Made by a program: the position numbers and the translations under genes
Shown: piece by piece, positions 10,088 to 20,072 of the stretch
Numbering within the stretch: the stretch's first letter is position 1
How the letters are laid out: every line of letters begins with the position of its first letter
Notes under the pieces: generated by a model
The model's input: only the letters and a program-made list of their open reading frames with translations
Databases searched by the model: none
Told to the model about the DNA's origin: nothing
Assembly: GCF_034258515.1 (NCBI RefSeq)
Contig: NZ_CP139438.1
Span: 310,001-374,000 of the forward strand
Direction of reading: 5' to 3'
DNA: 64,000 bases
DNA from: Pseudarthrobacter oxydans
GTDB lineage: Bacteria; Actinomycetota; Actinomycetes; Actinomycetales; Micrococcaceae

Positions 10088-11638
10088 ATGACCAAGACAA
10101 TCGGCACGGACCGGCAGTACGGCCGTGTCCGGCAGGCAGCGCTGAGGGGCGTCACCGGTCTGCGGAGGTCCTGGCTGCTGGTCCTGCTGGCGGCCCTCCT
10201 GGTTGCCCTTTCCGTCCCGGCGGCCCTGCTGGTGGCCCCCGGCTTCCTGGGTCCCGAGGCCCCTGCCCCCGCTCCGCCCGCGCCCGCATGGCAGCAGGCT
10301 CCCGCCACGCTCTCTGCCCGGCCGGGCCTGGCCACACTCGACCCTTCGGCGGACGTCCCGGCCCGGGCCGCCGTCACGGCGCAGCTGGATCCGCTGTTAA
10401 AGGCCGACGGCGGCGGAACGTTCACCGCGCTGGTCCAGGATGCGCTGACCGGCGAGGTCCTGTTTGACCGCGGCGGATCGGAAGGCCGCGTTCCGGCGTC
10501 CAACATGAAACTGCTCACTGCCGTCGCCGCCCTGCGGTCCCTGGGGCCCGGGCACCGTTTCAGCACAACTGTTGTTGCCGGGCCGGTGCCCGGGCAGGTG
10601 GTGCTGGTGGGCGGCGGGGACGTGCTCCTGGGGCCTGGCGAGTCGAACCCCGAACGGGCAATGGGACGCGCCGGCCTGGCATCCCTGGCTGCCGGCACGG
10701 TGGAGGCGCTGAAGGCTGACGGCGCGGCGGGGGAGCTCAAGGTCCTCGTGGACGACTCCCTTTTCTCCGGACCCGCGCTGAACCCGGCCTGGGACAGCGG
10801 GGATGTGGCCGCCGGCGAAGTGGCACCCTTGTTCCCCCTGGCCCTGAACTCAGCCCGGTACGATCCCGCTGTCACCACCGGTGCACGCCCGCAGGACTCC
10901 GCCATGGCTGCCGCCGAGGAGTTTGCCGCCCGGCTGCGGACGGCAGGCGCCGCCGCGGGACTCACTGTGGCAGCCGCCGTCGAACGTTCACCCCAGCCGG
11001 CGGGAGCAGGCGCCGCGGCAGCCCGCGCGGCGGCAACGGCCGCTCCCGGGGAGGATTCCAGTGAACCGAGGCTGCTGGCGGAGGTGCAGTCCGCCACCGT
11101 GGCCGAACAGGTGGACGTGATGCTGCAGGACTCTGACAACTACCTGGCGGAAGCATTGGGCCGGCTCACGGCACTGGCGGACGGGCTGCCCGGCAGCAAC
11201 GACGGCGCCACGGCGGCAGTCCGTGCGCAGATCTCCGCAGCCGGCCTCGCCACGGATGCCCTGAAGCTGGTGGACGTCTGTGGACTGGCTATGGGCAACC
11301 AGGTCTCGGCCCGGCAGTTTACCGAGGCGGTGCGGGCCATCACCTCGGGCACGGACCCCAGGCTGCGGGCCGCGCTGGACGGATTCCCGGTGGCCGGCCT
11401 GACCGGAACCCTGGACACCCGCTACGGCGGCGATGCCACTGCCGGCGGTGCCGGGCTGGTGCGGGCCAAGACCGGCACGCTGAACACAGTGCTCGCATTG
11501 AGCGGCTATGTGGTTGACGCGGACGGCAGGCTGCTGGTCTTTTCCTTCATCGGCAACGGGCTCACCCCCGGGGCTGCGGGCAACAAGGAAGCCCTGGACC
11601 GCGCCGCCACCGCGCTCGCAGGCTGCGGCTGCCGGTAG
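10088..11638 (+). CDS. dacB: D-alanyl-D-alanine carboxypeptidase/endopeptidase (PBP4 type)
   Basis: Cell-wall enzyme that trims peptidoglycan stem peptides or cuts cross-links outside the membrane. One N-terminal membrane segment (about residues 29-50, LLVLLAALLVALSVPAALL) anchors or exports it. The active-site motifs are in order: SNMK (Ser138-Lys141), SDN in DSDNYLAEALG, and KTG in RAKTGTLNTV. Start ATG 10088 was chosen over GTG 10052. A Pro/Ala-rich linker follows the membrane segment. It is divergent from ppa, as commonly seen in this lineage. Confidence 0.92.
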   Translation: MTKTIGTDRQYGRVRQAALRGVTGLRRSWLLVLLAALLVALSVPAALLVAPGFLGPEAPAPAPPAPAWQQAPATLSARPGLATLDPSADVPARAAVTAQLDPLLKADGGGTFTALVQDALTGEVLFDRGGSEGRVPASNMKLLTAVAALRSLGPGHRFSTTVVAGPVPGQVVLVGGGDVLLGPGESNPERAMGRAGLASLAAGTVEALKADGAAGELKVLVDDSLFSGPALNPAWDSGDVAAGEVAPLFPLALNSARYDPAVTTGARPQDSAMAAAEEFAARLRTAGAAAGLTVAAAVERSPQPAGAGAAAARAAATAAPGEDSSEPRLLAEVQSATVAEQVDVMLQDSDNYLAEALGRLTALADGLPGSNDGATAAVRAQISAAGLATDALKLVDVCGLAMGNQVSARQFTEAVRAITSGTDPRLRAALDGFPVAGLTGTLDTRYGGDATAGGAGLVRAKTGTLNTVLALSGYVVDADGRLLVFSFIGNGLTPGAAGNKEALDRAATALAGCGCR

Positions 11639-11723
11639 CAGCAAGTAGGATTCGCGGCGCGCTTTCCGCATCCTGTGGACCGCCTGTGCAAGTGCGTCCG
11701 TGGCCGGCCGGGTGCCCCGAAGG

Positions 11724-11741
11724 GTTCGCCGGTCAGCGAAC
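11724..11741. promoter_or_regulatory. Palindrome GTTCGC-N6-GCGAAC upstream of the DUF2342 gene
   Basis: An 18-bp dyad 30-60 bases before the candidate starts of the next gene. It looks like an operator. It resembles the ClgR half-site (CGC/GCG), but the spacing is one base longer than the consensus I recall, so no regulator is assigned. Confidence 0.4.
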
Positions 11742-11772
11742 TTAAGGACTATCCACAGCATGCTGTGTTCTG

Positions 11773-12915
11773 ATGGGAACCATGGAGCCCACTGCACGCG
11801 AGTCGTCAACCCAGACGTTGTCCGCCACGGCACAGTCCTTGATCAACTGGGACCTCGCCGCCTCCACCGCCGCACGCCTGGCCCCGGCCGGGCCCGTGCT
11901 CAGCGAGGCCGCCATGGGTGAGGCCGTGGACAGCCTGCGCCGCCTGGCGGATGTGTCCGTTGAGCACGTCCACCAGATCACCGGGCTGGAGGCGGCACGC
12001 GACCTCCGGGACTCCTCCGTGCTGGTGGTGGACCGGGCGTCATGGGCCAAGGCAAACACGCAGAGCTTCGCGGTGATGCTCAAGCCTGCCATGGAAAAGA
12101 TGCTGGAAAGCCGGCGCGGCACGCTGAGCCCCGGCGCCGCCAGCGTCAGCGGGGCCATCACCGGGAGCCAGCTCGGCGCCGTCCTGGCATTCCTGGCCAG
12201 CAAGGTCCTGGGGCAGTACGATCCCTTCGCCGCACTCGCGGAAGGCTCCACCGCCCCTGCCGGCGGCAGGCTCCTCCTTGTTGCCCCGAACATCGTGGCC
12301 GTGGAGCGCGAACTCAACGTCGCGCCTGAGGATTTCCGCCTCTGGGTGTGCCTGCACGAGCAGACCCACCGCGTGCAGTTCGCAGCCGCCCCCTGGCTGC
12401 GGCACCACATGCTTGAGCAGATCGACGAACTCAGCGTTCACCTGCTGGGCAACGTCGACTCCCTGATGGAGCGGGCCACCGCCGCCGCACGCTCCCTCAA
12501 GGACCGCACCGCCTCCGGAAACACCCCCGGCCGCGGTGCCATCCTGGACCTCCTCCAGGACCCGGAGGAAAAGGCGGCCATCTCCCACCTCACCGCCGTG
12601 ATGAGCCTCCTCGAAGGCCACGCGAACGTGGTGATGGATGCCGTGGACGCCAGCATCATCCCGTCCGTAAAGACCATCCGGCAGCGGTTCAACGACCGCG
12701 GCAAGGACCGCGGCGTGATCGAAAAGTTCATCCGCAGCCTCCTTGGCCTGGACGCCAAAATGCGCCAATACTCGGACGGCGCCAGGTTTGTGCGGGCCGT
12801 GGTGGATGTGGCCGGCATGGAAGGCTTTAACAAGGTGTGGGAGTCCGCAGACCACCTGCCCACCGAGCCGGAGATCCACGACGCCAAGTTGTGGCTTGAC
12901 CGGATGGGACTCTGA
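11773..12915 (+). CDS. Zinc-dependent metalloprotease-like protein (DUF2342)
   Basis: Zincin-fold protein of about 380 residues with the motif LHEQTHRVQF (HExxH) near residue 195 and a downstream EQIDELS helix that may supply the third ligand. The family is often annotated as coenzyme F420 biosynthesis-associated, but no F420 gene is nearby, so that role is not supported here. ATG 11773 and ATG 11782 are both possible starts. It is followed directly by tilS with no gap, a pairing typical of actinobacteria that suggests one transcript. Confidence 0.8.
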   Translation: MGTMEPTARESSTQTLSATAQSLINWDLAASTAARLAPAGPVLSEAAMGEAVDSLRRLADVSVEHVHQITGLEAARDLRDSSVLVVDRASWAKANTQSFAVMLKPAMEKMLESRRGTLSPGAASVSGAITGSQLGAVLAFLASKVLGQYDPFAALAEGSTAPAGGRLLLVAPNIVAVERELNVAPEDFRLWVCLHEQTHRVQFAAAPWLRHHMLEQIDELSVHLLGNVDSLMERATAAARSLKDRTASGNTPGRGAILDLLQDPEEKAAISHLTAVMSLLEGHANVVMDAVDASIIPSVKTIRQRFNDRGKDRGVIEKFIRSLLGLDAKMRQYSDGARFVRAVVDVAGMEGFNKVWESADHLPTEPEIHDAKLWLDRMGL

Positions 12916-14106
12916 TTGCCTCGCAGCGAGTCACCTGACGCAGCATCCGGCGGCCCGGGCGGCGACAGCACCGGCGGGAGGAGCGGCTTCCAGAGCGGAC
13001 GACGACGGCCCGGGAGGCTGGCGCCCGTCGTCGGCAAGGCGCGTAAGGCGCTCCAGGACGCCTTGGCGCAGGCGGGTTACCCGCGGCATGTCCTGGTGGC
13101 CTGCAGCGGCGGGCCGGACTCCCTGGCGCTGGCCGCCGTCGCCGCCTACTTTGCCCGGCGCGGGCACGTGGACGGCCACCCGGTCACGGTGGGAGCGGTG
13201 GTGGTGGACCACCAGCTGCAGGAAGGGTCCGCAGGCGTGGCTGCGGAAACCGCGCGGACACTGCGGGACCTGGGGCTGGCGCCCGTGGAGATCCGTGCCG
13301 TGACGGTGGCAACGGCCGGCATGGGTCCGGAGGCAGCGGCCCGGGAAGCCCGGCATGAAGCGCTTGAAGCCGCCGCCGCCGGCCAGGGCGCCGGAGCCAT
13401 CCTGCTGGGCCACACGCTGGACGACCAGGCGGAACAGGTGCTCCTTGGCCTGGCCCGCGGCTCCGGCACGCGCTCCCTTGCCGGCATGAGGCCGGAGCGG
13501 GGACTCCTGCTGCGGCCGTTCCTGGGGCTCCGCCGGGCGGATACGGAGGAGATCTGCGAGGTGGAGCAGCTGCAGCCCTGGCACGATCCCACCAACTCGG
13601 ACCCGGCCTTCGCGCGTTCCCGTACCCGGGTGGAAGTGCTCCCTCACCTTGAGGAAAAACTGGGCCCCGGCGTCGCCGAATCCCTCGCCCGGACCGCTTC
13701 AATCCTCCAGCTGGACGCCGACTACCTTGAGGACGTGGCGGAAACCACGTTCTCGGCGCTCGTTGAACGGGACGGCGCCGAAGTGAGCCTCCCGGAGGAG
13801 GCCTTGCGCGCCCTCGCCCCGGCCATCAGGTACCGCGTCATCGCCAAGGCGGCGGCCGACGTCGGCGGGCAGCAGCCCGGCTACCAGCGCCTTTTGGCGG
13901 CGGAGGCGCTGCTGCGGAGGCAGGGCTCGGCCGGGCCGGTGGAGCTGCCCGGCGGGGTGAGCGCCTACCGCCTGTCCCTCGCGGAGCTGGAGGCGGCGGG
14001 AACCGTAGGCGGCCCGGCCGCAACCGATAACGCCAACCCCGTTCCCCGCGAAGCGGCCCGCTGTGGGAAGCTAGTATTCCGGCCTCAAAAACCGCCCGCA
14101 AAATAG
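12916..14106 (+). CDS. tilS: tRNA(Ile)-lysidine synthetase
   Basis: ATP-dependent enzyme that converts the wobble C34 of the AUA-reading tRNA-Ile to lysidine. The PP-loop SGGPDS is near residue 61, and the family motif HTLDDQAEQVLLGLARGSG follows. The frame opens with a TTG immediately after the upstream stop, and the first ~35 residues are Gly/Ser/Arg-rich and poorly conserved, so the true start may be further in. Length after that is close to the short actinobacterial form. Function is certain, start is not. Confidence 0.9.
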   Translation: MPRSESPDAASGGPGGDSTGGRSGFQSGRRRPGRLAPVVGKARKALQDALAQAGYPRHVLVACSGGPDSLALAAVAAYFARRGHVDGHPVTVGAVVVDHQLQEGSAGVAAETARTLRDLGLAPVEIRAVTVATAGMGPEAAAREARHEALEAAAAGQGAGAILLGHTLDDQAEQVLLGLARGSGTRSLAGMRPERGLLLRPFLGLRRADTEEICEVEQLQPWHDPTNSDPAFARSRTRVEVLPHLEEKLGPGVAESLARTASILQLDADYLEDVAETTFSALVERDGAEVSLPEEALRALAPAIRYRVIAKAAADVGGQQPGYQRLLAAEALLRRQGSAGPVELPGGVSAYRLSLAELEAAGTVGGPAATDNANPVPREAARCGKLVFRPQKPPAK

Positions 14107-14136
14107 TCGCACCCCGCATCTACACAGGAGCCATTG

Positions 14137-14688
14137 GTGGATTCAAACGACGTCCAGGCAGACCTCAAGCACGTTCTCTACACCAAGGAACAGATCCAGC
14201 AGCGCATCACGGAGCTGGCTGAGCAGATCGACAAGGACTATGAGGGCCGCGAAATCCTCATCGTGGGCGTGCTCAAGGGTGCGGTGATGGTCATGGCGGA
14301 CCTGGCCCGGGCGCTGCACAGCCACATCTCCATGGACTGGATGGCGGTGTCCTCCTACGGCTCAGGCACCCAGTCCTCCGGAGTGGTCCGGATCCTGAAG
14401 GACCTGGACACGGACCTGATGGGCAAGGACGTGCTGATCGTCGAGGACATCATCGATTCCGGCCTCACCCTGTCCTGGCTCAAGACCAACCTGGAATCCC
14501 GCGGCACCGCCTCCGTGGAGATCTGCACCGCTTTCCGCAAGCCCACTGCCGCGAAGGTGGAGATCGACGTCAAGTACGTCGGCTACGACATCCCCAACGA
14601 GTTCGTGGTGGGCTACGGCCTGGACTACGCGGAGAAGTACCGCAACCTGGACTTCGTGGGCACCCTGGCCCCGCACGTCTACGAGTAG
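14137..14688 (+). CDS. hpt: Hypoxanthine phosphoribosyltransferase
   Basis: Purine salvage enzyme that makes IMP/GMP from hypoxanthine/guanine and PRPP. The 183-residue protein carries the PRPP-binding loop VLIVEDIIDSGLTL and the dimer/loop motif SSYGSGTQSSG. GTG 14137 is preferred because GGAG ends six bases upstream; the in-frame TTG at 14134 is too close. It sits 30 bases after tilS and is probably co-transcribed. The tilS-hpt-ftsH order is conserved in many Gram-positive bacteria. Confidence 0.95.
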   Translation: MDSNDVQADLKHVLYTKEQIQQRITELAEQIDKDYEGREILIVGVLKGAVMVMADLARALHSHISMDWMAVSSYGSGTQSSGVVRILKDLDTDLMGKDVLIVEDIIDSGLTLSWLKTNLESRGTASVEICTAFRKPTAAKVEIDVKYVGYDIPNEFVVGYGLDYAEKYRNLDFVGTLAPHVYE

Positions 14689-14821
14689 GCCCCCGGCACG
14701 CCGCCGTCGGAAATAGTCCGGTGACACCACGCCCCCTGGAGCAGGTCCTCCGCCGCCCCGGCGCCACTACGCCCACAGGGAACTTTTGCCGTCCATCATG
14801 CGTGATCTACTCCGGACGGTG

Positions 14822-14827
14822 TATAGC
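14822..14827 (+). promoter_or_regulatory. Candidate -10 box upstream of ftsH
   Basis: TATAGC in the 222-base hpt-ftsH gap, about 84 bases before the ftsH start. No good -35 is visible. Nothing else recognisable was seen in the gap. Confidence 0.3.
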
Positions 14828-14910
14828 TAGAAGCTGACGCAGCACCATCACGCGCGCAGACTACTCGCCGTGCAGCACTACCGGAAGGGACGGGGCCAGC
14901 CCCCGAACAG

Positions 14911-16974
14911 ATGAAAGCTAAGAACTTCTTCAAAGGCCCGGGCATCTGGATCGTCGTCGTGGTCGGTCTGCTCCTGGTGGCCTTTGCAACGCTGGCCCCA
15001 GGCGGTGCGGCACGGATCGACACTGACAAGGGCCTGGAACTGCTCTCCGGAAACCAGGTGGAGCAGGCCAAAATCTTCGACGGCGAAAACCGCGTGGACC
15101 TGACTTTGAAGGACAACCTGCAGCTTGACGGGCAGGACAAGGGCAAGAGCGTCCAGTTCTTCTTCGTGGACGCCCGTGCGCAGGACGTGGTCAAGGCGGT
15201 AACCGACGCCAAGCCTGCCCAGGGCTACACGGACCAGCCCATCGAGAGCAACTGGTTCTCCGGCCTGCTCTCCCTCCTGATTCCCGTCATCCTCCTCGGC
15301 GCCCTGTTCTGGTTCCTCATGACCCGCATGCAGGGCGGCGGCTCCAAGATCATGCAGTTCGGCAAGTCCAAGGCCAAGATGGTCAGCAAGGACATGCCGC
15401 AGGTGACGTTCGCCGACGTCGCAGGATCCGACGAGGCAGTGGAGGAACTCCAGGAAATCAAGGAATTCCTGCAGGAGCCCGCCAAGTTCCAGGCCGTTGG
15501 CGCCAAGATCCCCAAGGGCGTGCTGCTCTACGGCCCTCCCGGTACCGGCAAGACCCTCCTGGCCCGCGCCGTCGCGGGTGAGGCCGGCGTCCCCTTCTTC
15601 TCCATCTCCGGCTCCGACTTCGTGGAAATGTTCGTCGGCGTGGGCGCCTCCCGCGTCCGCGACCTCTTCGAGCAGGCCAAAACCAACTCCCCGGCCATCA
15701 TCTTCGTCGACGAGATCGACGCCGTGGGCCGTCACCGCGGCGCGGGCATCGGCGGGGGCAACGACGAACGCGAGCAGACCCTCAACCAGCTGCTGGTGGA
15801 GATGGACGGCTTCGACGTCAAGACCAACGTCATCCTCATCGCCGCCACCAACCGGCCCGACGTGCTGGACCCCGCACTGCTGCGTCCGGGACGCTTCGAC
15901 CGCCAGATCGGCGTGGACGCACCGGACATGATCGGCCGCGACCAGATCCTGCAGGTACATGCCAAAGGCAAGCCGATGGCACCGGGCGTGGACCTCAAGG
16001 CCGTGGCCAAGAAGACCCCCGGCTACACGGGCGCGGACCTGGCCAACGTCCTGAACGAAGCCGCGCTGCTCACCGCCCGCTCCAACGCGAACCTCATCGA
16101 CGACCGCGCGCTGGATGAAGCCATTGACCGCGTCATGGCCGGCCCGCAGAAGCGCAGCCGCGTCATGAAGGAACACGAGCGGAAGATCACCGCCTACCAC
16201 GAAGGCGGGCACGCCCTCGTCGCGGCCGCACTGCGGAACTCCGCCCCGGTCACCAAGATCACCATCCTTCCCCGTGGCCGCGCCCTGGGCTACACCATGG
16301 TGGTCCCGGACAACGACAAGTACTCCGTGACCCGCAACGAACTGCTTGACCAGATGGCCTATGCCATGGGCGGCCGCGTGGCCGAGGAGATCGTGTTCCA
16401 CGACCCCTCCACCGGCGCGTCCAATGACATCGAAAAGGCCACCGGCACCGCGCGGAAGATGGTCACCGAATACGGCATGAGCGAGCGGGTTGGCGCTGTC
16501 CGGCTGGGCCAGGGCGGCGGCGAACCGTTCCTGGGCCGCGATGCCGGCCACGAGCGCAACTATTCGGACCAGATCGCCTACGTGGTGGATGAGGAAGTGC
16601 GCCGCCTCATCGACCAGGCCCATGACGAGGCCTACGCCATCCTCACCGAGAACCGGGACGTCCTGGACCGGCTGGCCCTGGAACTGCTGGAACGCGAAAC
16701 GCTGAACCAGGCCGAGATCGCCGACATCTTCAGGGACATCCGCAAGCGCGACTTCCGCGAGGTGTGGCTGTCCAAGGAGAGCCGCCCGGTCCAGATGGCG
16801 GGCCCCGTGGAGTCCCGCCAGGAAAGGGCGGAACGCGAGGCCCAGGAAGAGGCCAAGAAGGCGCGCCTGGACGAGCCTTTGGACGCGCAGCCGCCGCACC
16901 CGCAGGGTGTTCCCGAGGATGCACCGTTCCGGGGCGGGGTAACGGACGCGGGGCCTGACGCCCTACGCGGCTAA
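14911..16974 (+). CDS. ftsH: ATP-dependent zinc metalloprotease FtsH
   Basis: Membrane-bound AAA+ protease that extracts and degrades membrane and short-lived cytosolic proteins as a hexamer. Two membrane segments (about residues 11-29 and 117-137) flank an extracytoplasmic loop. Walker A is GPPGTGKT (208-215), Walker B is IIFVDEID, and the SRH region is present. The protease motif is HEGGH (430-434), the actinobacterial variant of HEAGH. The length of 687 and the Glu/Arg-rich hydrophilic C-terminal tail are normal. The stop codon TAA is shared with the -10 box of folE. Confidence 0.97.
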   Translation: MKAKNFFKGPGIWIVVVVGLLLVAFATLAPGGAARIDTDKGLELLSGNQVEQAKIFDGENRVDLTLKDNLQLDGQDKGKSVQFFFVDARAQDVVKAVTDAKPAQGYTDQPIESNWFSGLLSLLIPVILLGALFWFLMTRMQGGGSKIMQFGKSKAKMVSKDMPQVTFADVAGSDEAVEELQEIKEFLQEPAKFQAVGAKIPKGVLLYGPPGTGKTLLARAVAGEAGVPFFSISGSDFVEMFVGVGASRVRDLFEQAKTNSPAIIFVDEIDAVGRHRGAGIGGGNDEREQTLNQLLVEMDGFDVKTNVILIAATNRPDVLDPALLRPGRFDRQIGVDAPDMIGRDQILQVHAKGKPMAPGVDLKAVAKKTPGYTGADLANVLNEAALLTARSNANLIDDRALDEAIDRVMAGPQKRSRVMKEHERKITAYHEGGHALVAAALRNSAPVTKITILPRGRALGYTMVVPDNDKYSVTRNELLDQMAYAMGGRVAEEIVFHDPSTGASNDIEKATGTARKMVTEYGMSERVGAVRLGQGGGEPFLGRDAGHERNYSDQIAYVVDEEVRRLIDQAHDEAYAILTENRDVLDRLALELLERETLNQAEIADIFRDIRKRDFREVWLSKESRPVQMAGPVESRQERAEREAQEEAKKARLDEPLDAQPPHPQGVPEDAPFRGGVTDAGPDALRG

Positions 16975-16977
16975 GCT
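16972..16977 (+). promoter_or_regulatory. Candidate -10 box of folE overlapping the ftsH stop codon
   Basis: TAAGCT begins with the ftsH stop TAA and ends seven bases before the folE GTG, which fits a leaderless or very short-leader start. No clear -35 was seen. Confidence 0.5.
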
Positions 16978-16984
16978 TTCTTAC

Positions 16985-17629
16985 GTGACCCACTTCGACG
17001 ACGACGACGTTTCCGCCTCCGCCGGCTACCCGGCGGAGGGCGGCGCCCACCACTCAAAGCACAACAAAGTGGACCGGCCCCGGATCGAGGCAGCTGTCCG
17101 TGAAATTCTCCTGGCCATTGGAGAGGACCCGGACCGCGGCGGCCTCGTAGACACCCCCAGGCGTGTGGCCAAGGCCTACGCCGAGGTGTTTGCAGGGCTG
17201 CACCATGACCCCGCGGACGTCCTGTCCACCACCTTTGACCTGGACCATGAGGAACTGGTCCTCGTCAAGGACATCCCCTTCTATTCCACGTGTGAGCACC
17301 ACCTGGTGCCGTTCCACGGCGTGGCCCATGTGGGCTACATCCCGTCGCATGAGGGCAAGGTGACGGGCCTTAGCAAGCTGGCCCGGCTCGTGGACATCTA
17401 CGCCCGCCGCCCGCAGGTGCAGGAGCGCCTCACCACTGAAATCGTCGAAGCGATGGTCCGCCACCTCAAGCCGCGCGGCGCCATCGTCGTTGTTGAATGC
17501 GAACACATGTGCATGTCCATGCGCGGTATCCGCAAGCCCGGAGCGAAGACCGTCACCAGTGCGGTCCGCGGGCAGCTTCATGACCCGGCCACCCGCGCCG
17601 AAGCCATGAGCCTCATCCTCGGAAGGTAA
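16985..17629 (+). CDS. folE: GTP cyclohydrolase I
   Basis: Converts GTP to 7,8-dihydroneopterin triphosphate, the first step of folate synthesis. It has 214 residues. Zinc ligands are visible in [12 protein letters not shown] and in [12 protein letters not shown], both family hallmarks. The N-terminal ~25 residues are Asp/Ser-rich and variable. The start is GTG 16985, with TAAGCT just upstream. First gene of the run folE-folP-folB-folK. Confidence 0.97.
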   Translation: MTHFDDDDVSASAGYPAEGGAHHSKHNKVDRPRIEAAVREILLAIGEDPDRGGLVDTPRRVAKAYAEVFAGLHHDPADVLSTTFDLDHEELVLVKDIPFYSTCEHHLVPFHGVAHVGYIPSHEGKVTGLSKLARLVDIYARRPQVQERLTTEIVEAMVRHLKPRGAIVVVECEHMCMSMRGIRKPGAKTVTSAVRGQLHDPATRAEAMSLILGR

Positions 17630-17639
17630 TCAACAGACC

Positions 17640-18560
17640 ATGGATTCACTAGCTGCAGCGCCGGGAACCGGCCCCGCAACCTCGCCACTGCCCGTCCTGC
17701 GCAAACCGCGCCCGGCAGCCCGGTTCGAAGACCTGCCCACCGGCCGCACCCTGGTGATGGGCATCCTGAACGTCACTCCGGATTCCTTCAGCGACGGCGG
17801 CAGCCACCCCACGGCGGACACCGCCATCGCGGCAGGGCTCCGCATGTTCTACGCGGGCGCGGACATCATCGATGTCGGAGGCGAATCCACCCGGCCCGGC
17901 GCCGAGGACGTCAGCCCGGAGGAAGAACAGCGGCGTGTTGTTCCCGTCATCGAGGCGCTGGTGAAGGCCGGCGCCCTGGTCAGCATCGACACCACCCATG
18001 CCTCCACGGCCGCTGCCGCCCTGAAGGCCGGCGCCGCCATCATCAACGACGTCTCCGGGCTCACCATCGAACCGGAAATGGCCGAGCTCGCGGCCTCCTC
18101 CAAAGCGCCTTACATCCTTACGCACCGCCGCGGCGACGCCCGCACCATGAACTCGCTGGCCGAATACAAGGACGTGGCGGCGGAAGTGGCAGCCGAGCTC
18201 GCCGGGGTGCGGGACAAGCTCTACGCCGCAGGCGTCAGCCAGGAACAGATCATCATCGATCCGGGCCTGGGGTTTGCCAAGAACGACGCCCAGAACTGGG
18301 AGCTCCTGCAGAACCTGGACCAGCTGGAAGGCCTGGGCCACCGGATCCTCGTTGGTGCGTCCCGCAAGCGGTTCCTCGGCACCCTGCTCACCGTGGCCGG
18401 CAAGTCCGCCGCCCCCGAGGAACGTGACGGGGCCACCGCCGCCATCACAGCCATCAGCGCCTACCGCGGCGCCTGGGCCGTCCGCGTGCACGACGTCGGC
18501 CCCAGCCTTGACGCCGTCAAGGTGGCCGCGCGCATGGCCGCACCCCGCGCCGGCAGTTAA
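17640..18560 (+). CDS. folP: Dihydropteroate synthase
   Basis: Joins para-aminobenzoate to hydroxymethyl-dihydropterin pyrophosphate; the sulfonamide target. TIM-barrel motifs are GILNVTPDSFSDGG near residue 40, DVGGESTRPGAE, SIDTTHA, DPGLGFAKN and GASRKRFLG. It has 306 residues with a ~35-residue N-terminal extension before the conserved core. It lies 10 bases after folE and 8 bases before folB. Confidence 0.96.
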   Translation: MDSLAAAPGTGPATSPLPVLRKPRPAARFEDLPTGRTLVMGILNVTPDSFSDGGSHPTADTAIAAGLRMFYAGADIIDVGGESTRPGAEDVSPEEEQRRVVPVIEALVKAGALVSIDTTHASTAAAALKAGAAIINDVSGLTIEPEMAELAASSKAPYILTHRRGDARTMNSLAEYKDVAAEVAAELAGVRDKLYAAGVSQEQIIIDPGLGFAKNDAQNWELLQNLDQLEGLGHRILVGASRKRFLGTLLTVAGKSAAPEERDGATAAITAISAYRGAWAVRVHDVGPSLDAVKVAARMAAPRAGS

Positions 18561-18568
18561 GCGCACCC

Positions 18569-18961
18569 ATGGACAGGATTACGCTGAGCGGCGTGACCGC
18601 CGTCGGCCATCACGGCGTGTTTGATTTTGAGCGCCGTGAGGGCCAGCCTTTTGTTGTGGACGCCGTCTTGTACCTGGACTTCGCCAAGGCGGCCGAGTCG
18701 GACGACGTCCGGGACACCGCGCACTACGGCGAGGTGGCGCAGCGTATTACCGAGTGGATCGCGGGCGAGCCGCTGAACCTGATCGAGGCGCTGGCGGTGC
18801 GGATCGCGGAGGGCCTGCTGGCCGAATTCCGGCTCCAGGCCGTGGACATCACCGTGCACAAACCGCAGGCTCCCATCGAGGTTCCCTTCGGCGATGTGTC
18901 AGTCAGCGTCCACCGCACCCGGAATGCCGCGGAAAGGCAAGCCCAGGGGGAGGGGCCATGA
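18569..18961 (+). CDS. folB: Dihydroneopterin aldolase
   Basis: Cleaves dihydroneopterin to 6-hydroxymethyl-dihydropterin and glycolaldehyde. It has 130 residues. The family start ITLSGVTAVGHHGVFDFER and the C-terminal ITVHKPQAPIEVPFGDVSV with the conserved lysine are visible. It overlaps folK by four bases (ATGA), which implies translational coupling. Confidence 0.95.
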   Translation: MDRITLSGVTAVGHHGVFDFERREGQPFVVDAVLYLDFAKAAESDDVRDTAHYGEVAQRITEWIAGEPLNLIEALAVRIAEGLLAEFRLQAVDITVHKPQAPIEVPFGDVSVSVHRTRNAAERQAQGEGP

Positions 18962-19503
18962 ACAGCGGTTATACCAAGGCGGTCCTTGCGCTCGGCAGCA
19001 ACCTGGGCGAGCGCAACGATACCCTTAGCGCGGCCGTCGCGGACCTCGTAGACCCGCCGGAGGTGCGGCTGCTGGCGGTCTCGCCGGTGGTGCAGACGAA
19101 GGCCGTAGGCGGGCCGGCCGGGCAGCCCGACTTCCTGAACATGGTCATCACGGTTGAAACCAGCCTCACCCCGCGGCAGTTGCTGGAGCACTGCCAGGCG
19201 GTGGAAAACAAGCACCACCGCGTCCGGGAGGTGCGCTGGGGGCCGCGGACGCTCGACGTCGACATCATCACCTACGGCGACGTCCGCAGCGAGGACCCTG
19301 CCCTGACCCTGCCGCATCCCCTCGCGGCCAGCCGGGCGTTCGTCCTCTATCCGTGGTCCCTTATTGAACCCGCCGCCGTCCTGGACGGTGAACGGATCAG
19401 CACCCTTGCCGCCAAGGCAGGCGACTTCAACGACCTCGTCCCCTTTGACGGCTTTGGCGACTTCGACGGAATGCCCACGGCCGGGGCGGTGGAGGAACTA
19501 TGA
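18958..19503 (+). CDS. folK: 6-hydroxymethyl-7,8-dihydropterin pyrophosphokinase
   Basis: Transfers pyrophosphate from ATP to hydroxymethyl-dihydropterin. It has 181 residues. Motifs are LALGSNLGER at the N-terminus, RWGPRTLDVDII in the middle and PHPLAASRAFVLYP towards the C-terminus. The start ATG 18958 overlaps the folB stop; longer upstream starts lie inside folB in another frame. It overlaps the next gene by four bases. Confidence 0.95.
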   Translation: MNSGYTKAVLALGSNLGERNDTLSAAVADLVDPPEVRLLAVSPVVQTKAVGGPAGQPDFLNMVITVETSLTPRQLLEHCQAVENKHHRVREVRWGPRTLDVDIITYGDVRSEDPALTLPHPLAASRAFVLYPWSLIEPAAVLDGERISTLAAKAGDFNDLVPFDGFGDFDGMPTAGAVEEL

Positions 19504-20072
19504 AGCCCATCAACCCGCTGCGCCTGCTGCTCATCGGCTTCATCCTGGCCGTGGCGGGCTGGTCCGCGACCGTGGTGACCAGCCGGTACGGCATGTCCAC
19601 CCCCGTCCTGCCGCCCACGGCACTGGCAACCATGGGCGTGATCGTGGCCATCACGCTGATCCTCGGGATCAGGGTCCTCAGGTGGCGCAACAGCATCAGC
19701 GCCAACGGCGCCAAGAACGGCGGCAAGGGCGGCGCCGCCCGTAAGCGGCCGGTGCTGGATCCGCTCCTCGCCGCCCGCACCCTGGTACTCGCGCAGGCCT
19801 GCGCCTACGCCGGGACGGTGCTGCTGGGCTGGCACGTGGGCATCTTCCTGGACCAGCTGCGCATCTGGAGCCTGCGCAGCGACCAGGCCATCACCTGGCT
19901 CGCGCTTGCCATGGCCGGCGGGGGACTGGTGATGATCGTGGTGGGCCTGCTGGTGGAACGGTTCTGCAGGATCCCGCCGGAGGACGGCGAAACCAAAGGC
20001 CTCGACGGGAAGCCCGGCCGTGCCGTTGGCGAGGCGTCCGGGGAAGGCGAATATGCATACCGGGGCGATTGA
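19500..20072 (+). CDS. DUF3180 membrane protein
   Basis: Protein of 190 residues with four predicted membrane helices (about residues 8-25, 37-55, 92-110 and 130-150), matching the DUF3180 family that follows folK in actinobacteria. The function is unknown. It overlaps folK by four bases and the next gene by 20, so it is part of the same operon. A basic Gly/Lys-rich cytoplasmic loop (NGAKNGGKGGAARKR) separates helix pairs. Confidence 0.8.
   Translation: MKPINPLRLLLIGFILAVAGWSATVVTSRYGMSTPVLPPTALATMGVIVAITLILGIRVLRWRNSISANGAKNGGKGGAARKRPVLDPLLAARTLVLAQACAYAGTVLLGWHVGIFLDQLRIWSLRSDQAITWLALAMAGGGLVMIVVGLLVERFCRIPPEDGETKGLDGKPGRAVGEASGEGEYAYRGD

Noticed and set aside
10063..11139. Long antisense frame within dacB
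   Set aside because: dacB shows all three penicillin-binding motifs in its own frame; the antisense product is Ser/Ala/Arg-rich low complexity.
11724..11741. ClgR operator
   Set aside because: The half-sites resemble it, but the central spacing is one base too long for the consensus I recall; kept only as an unassigned palindrome.
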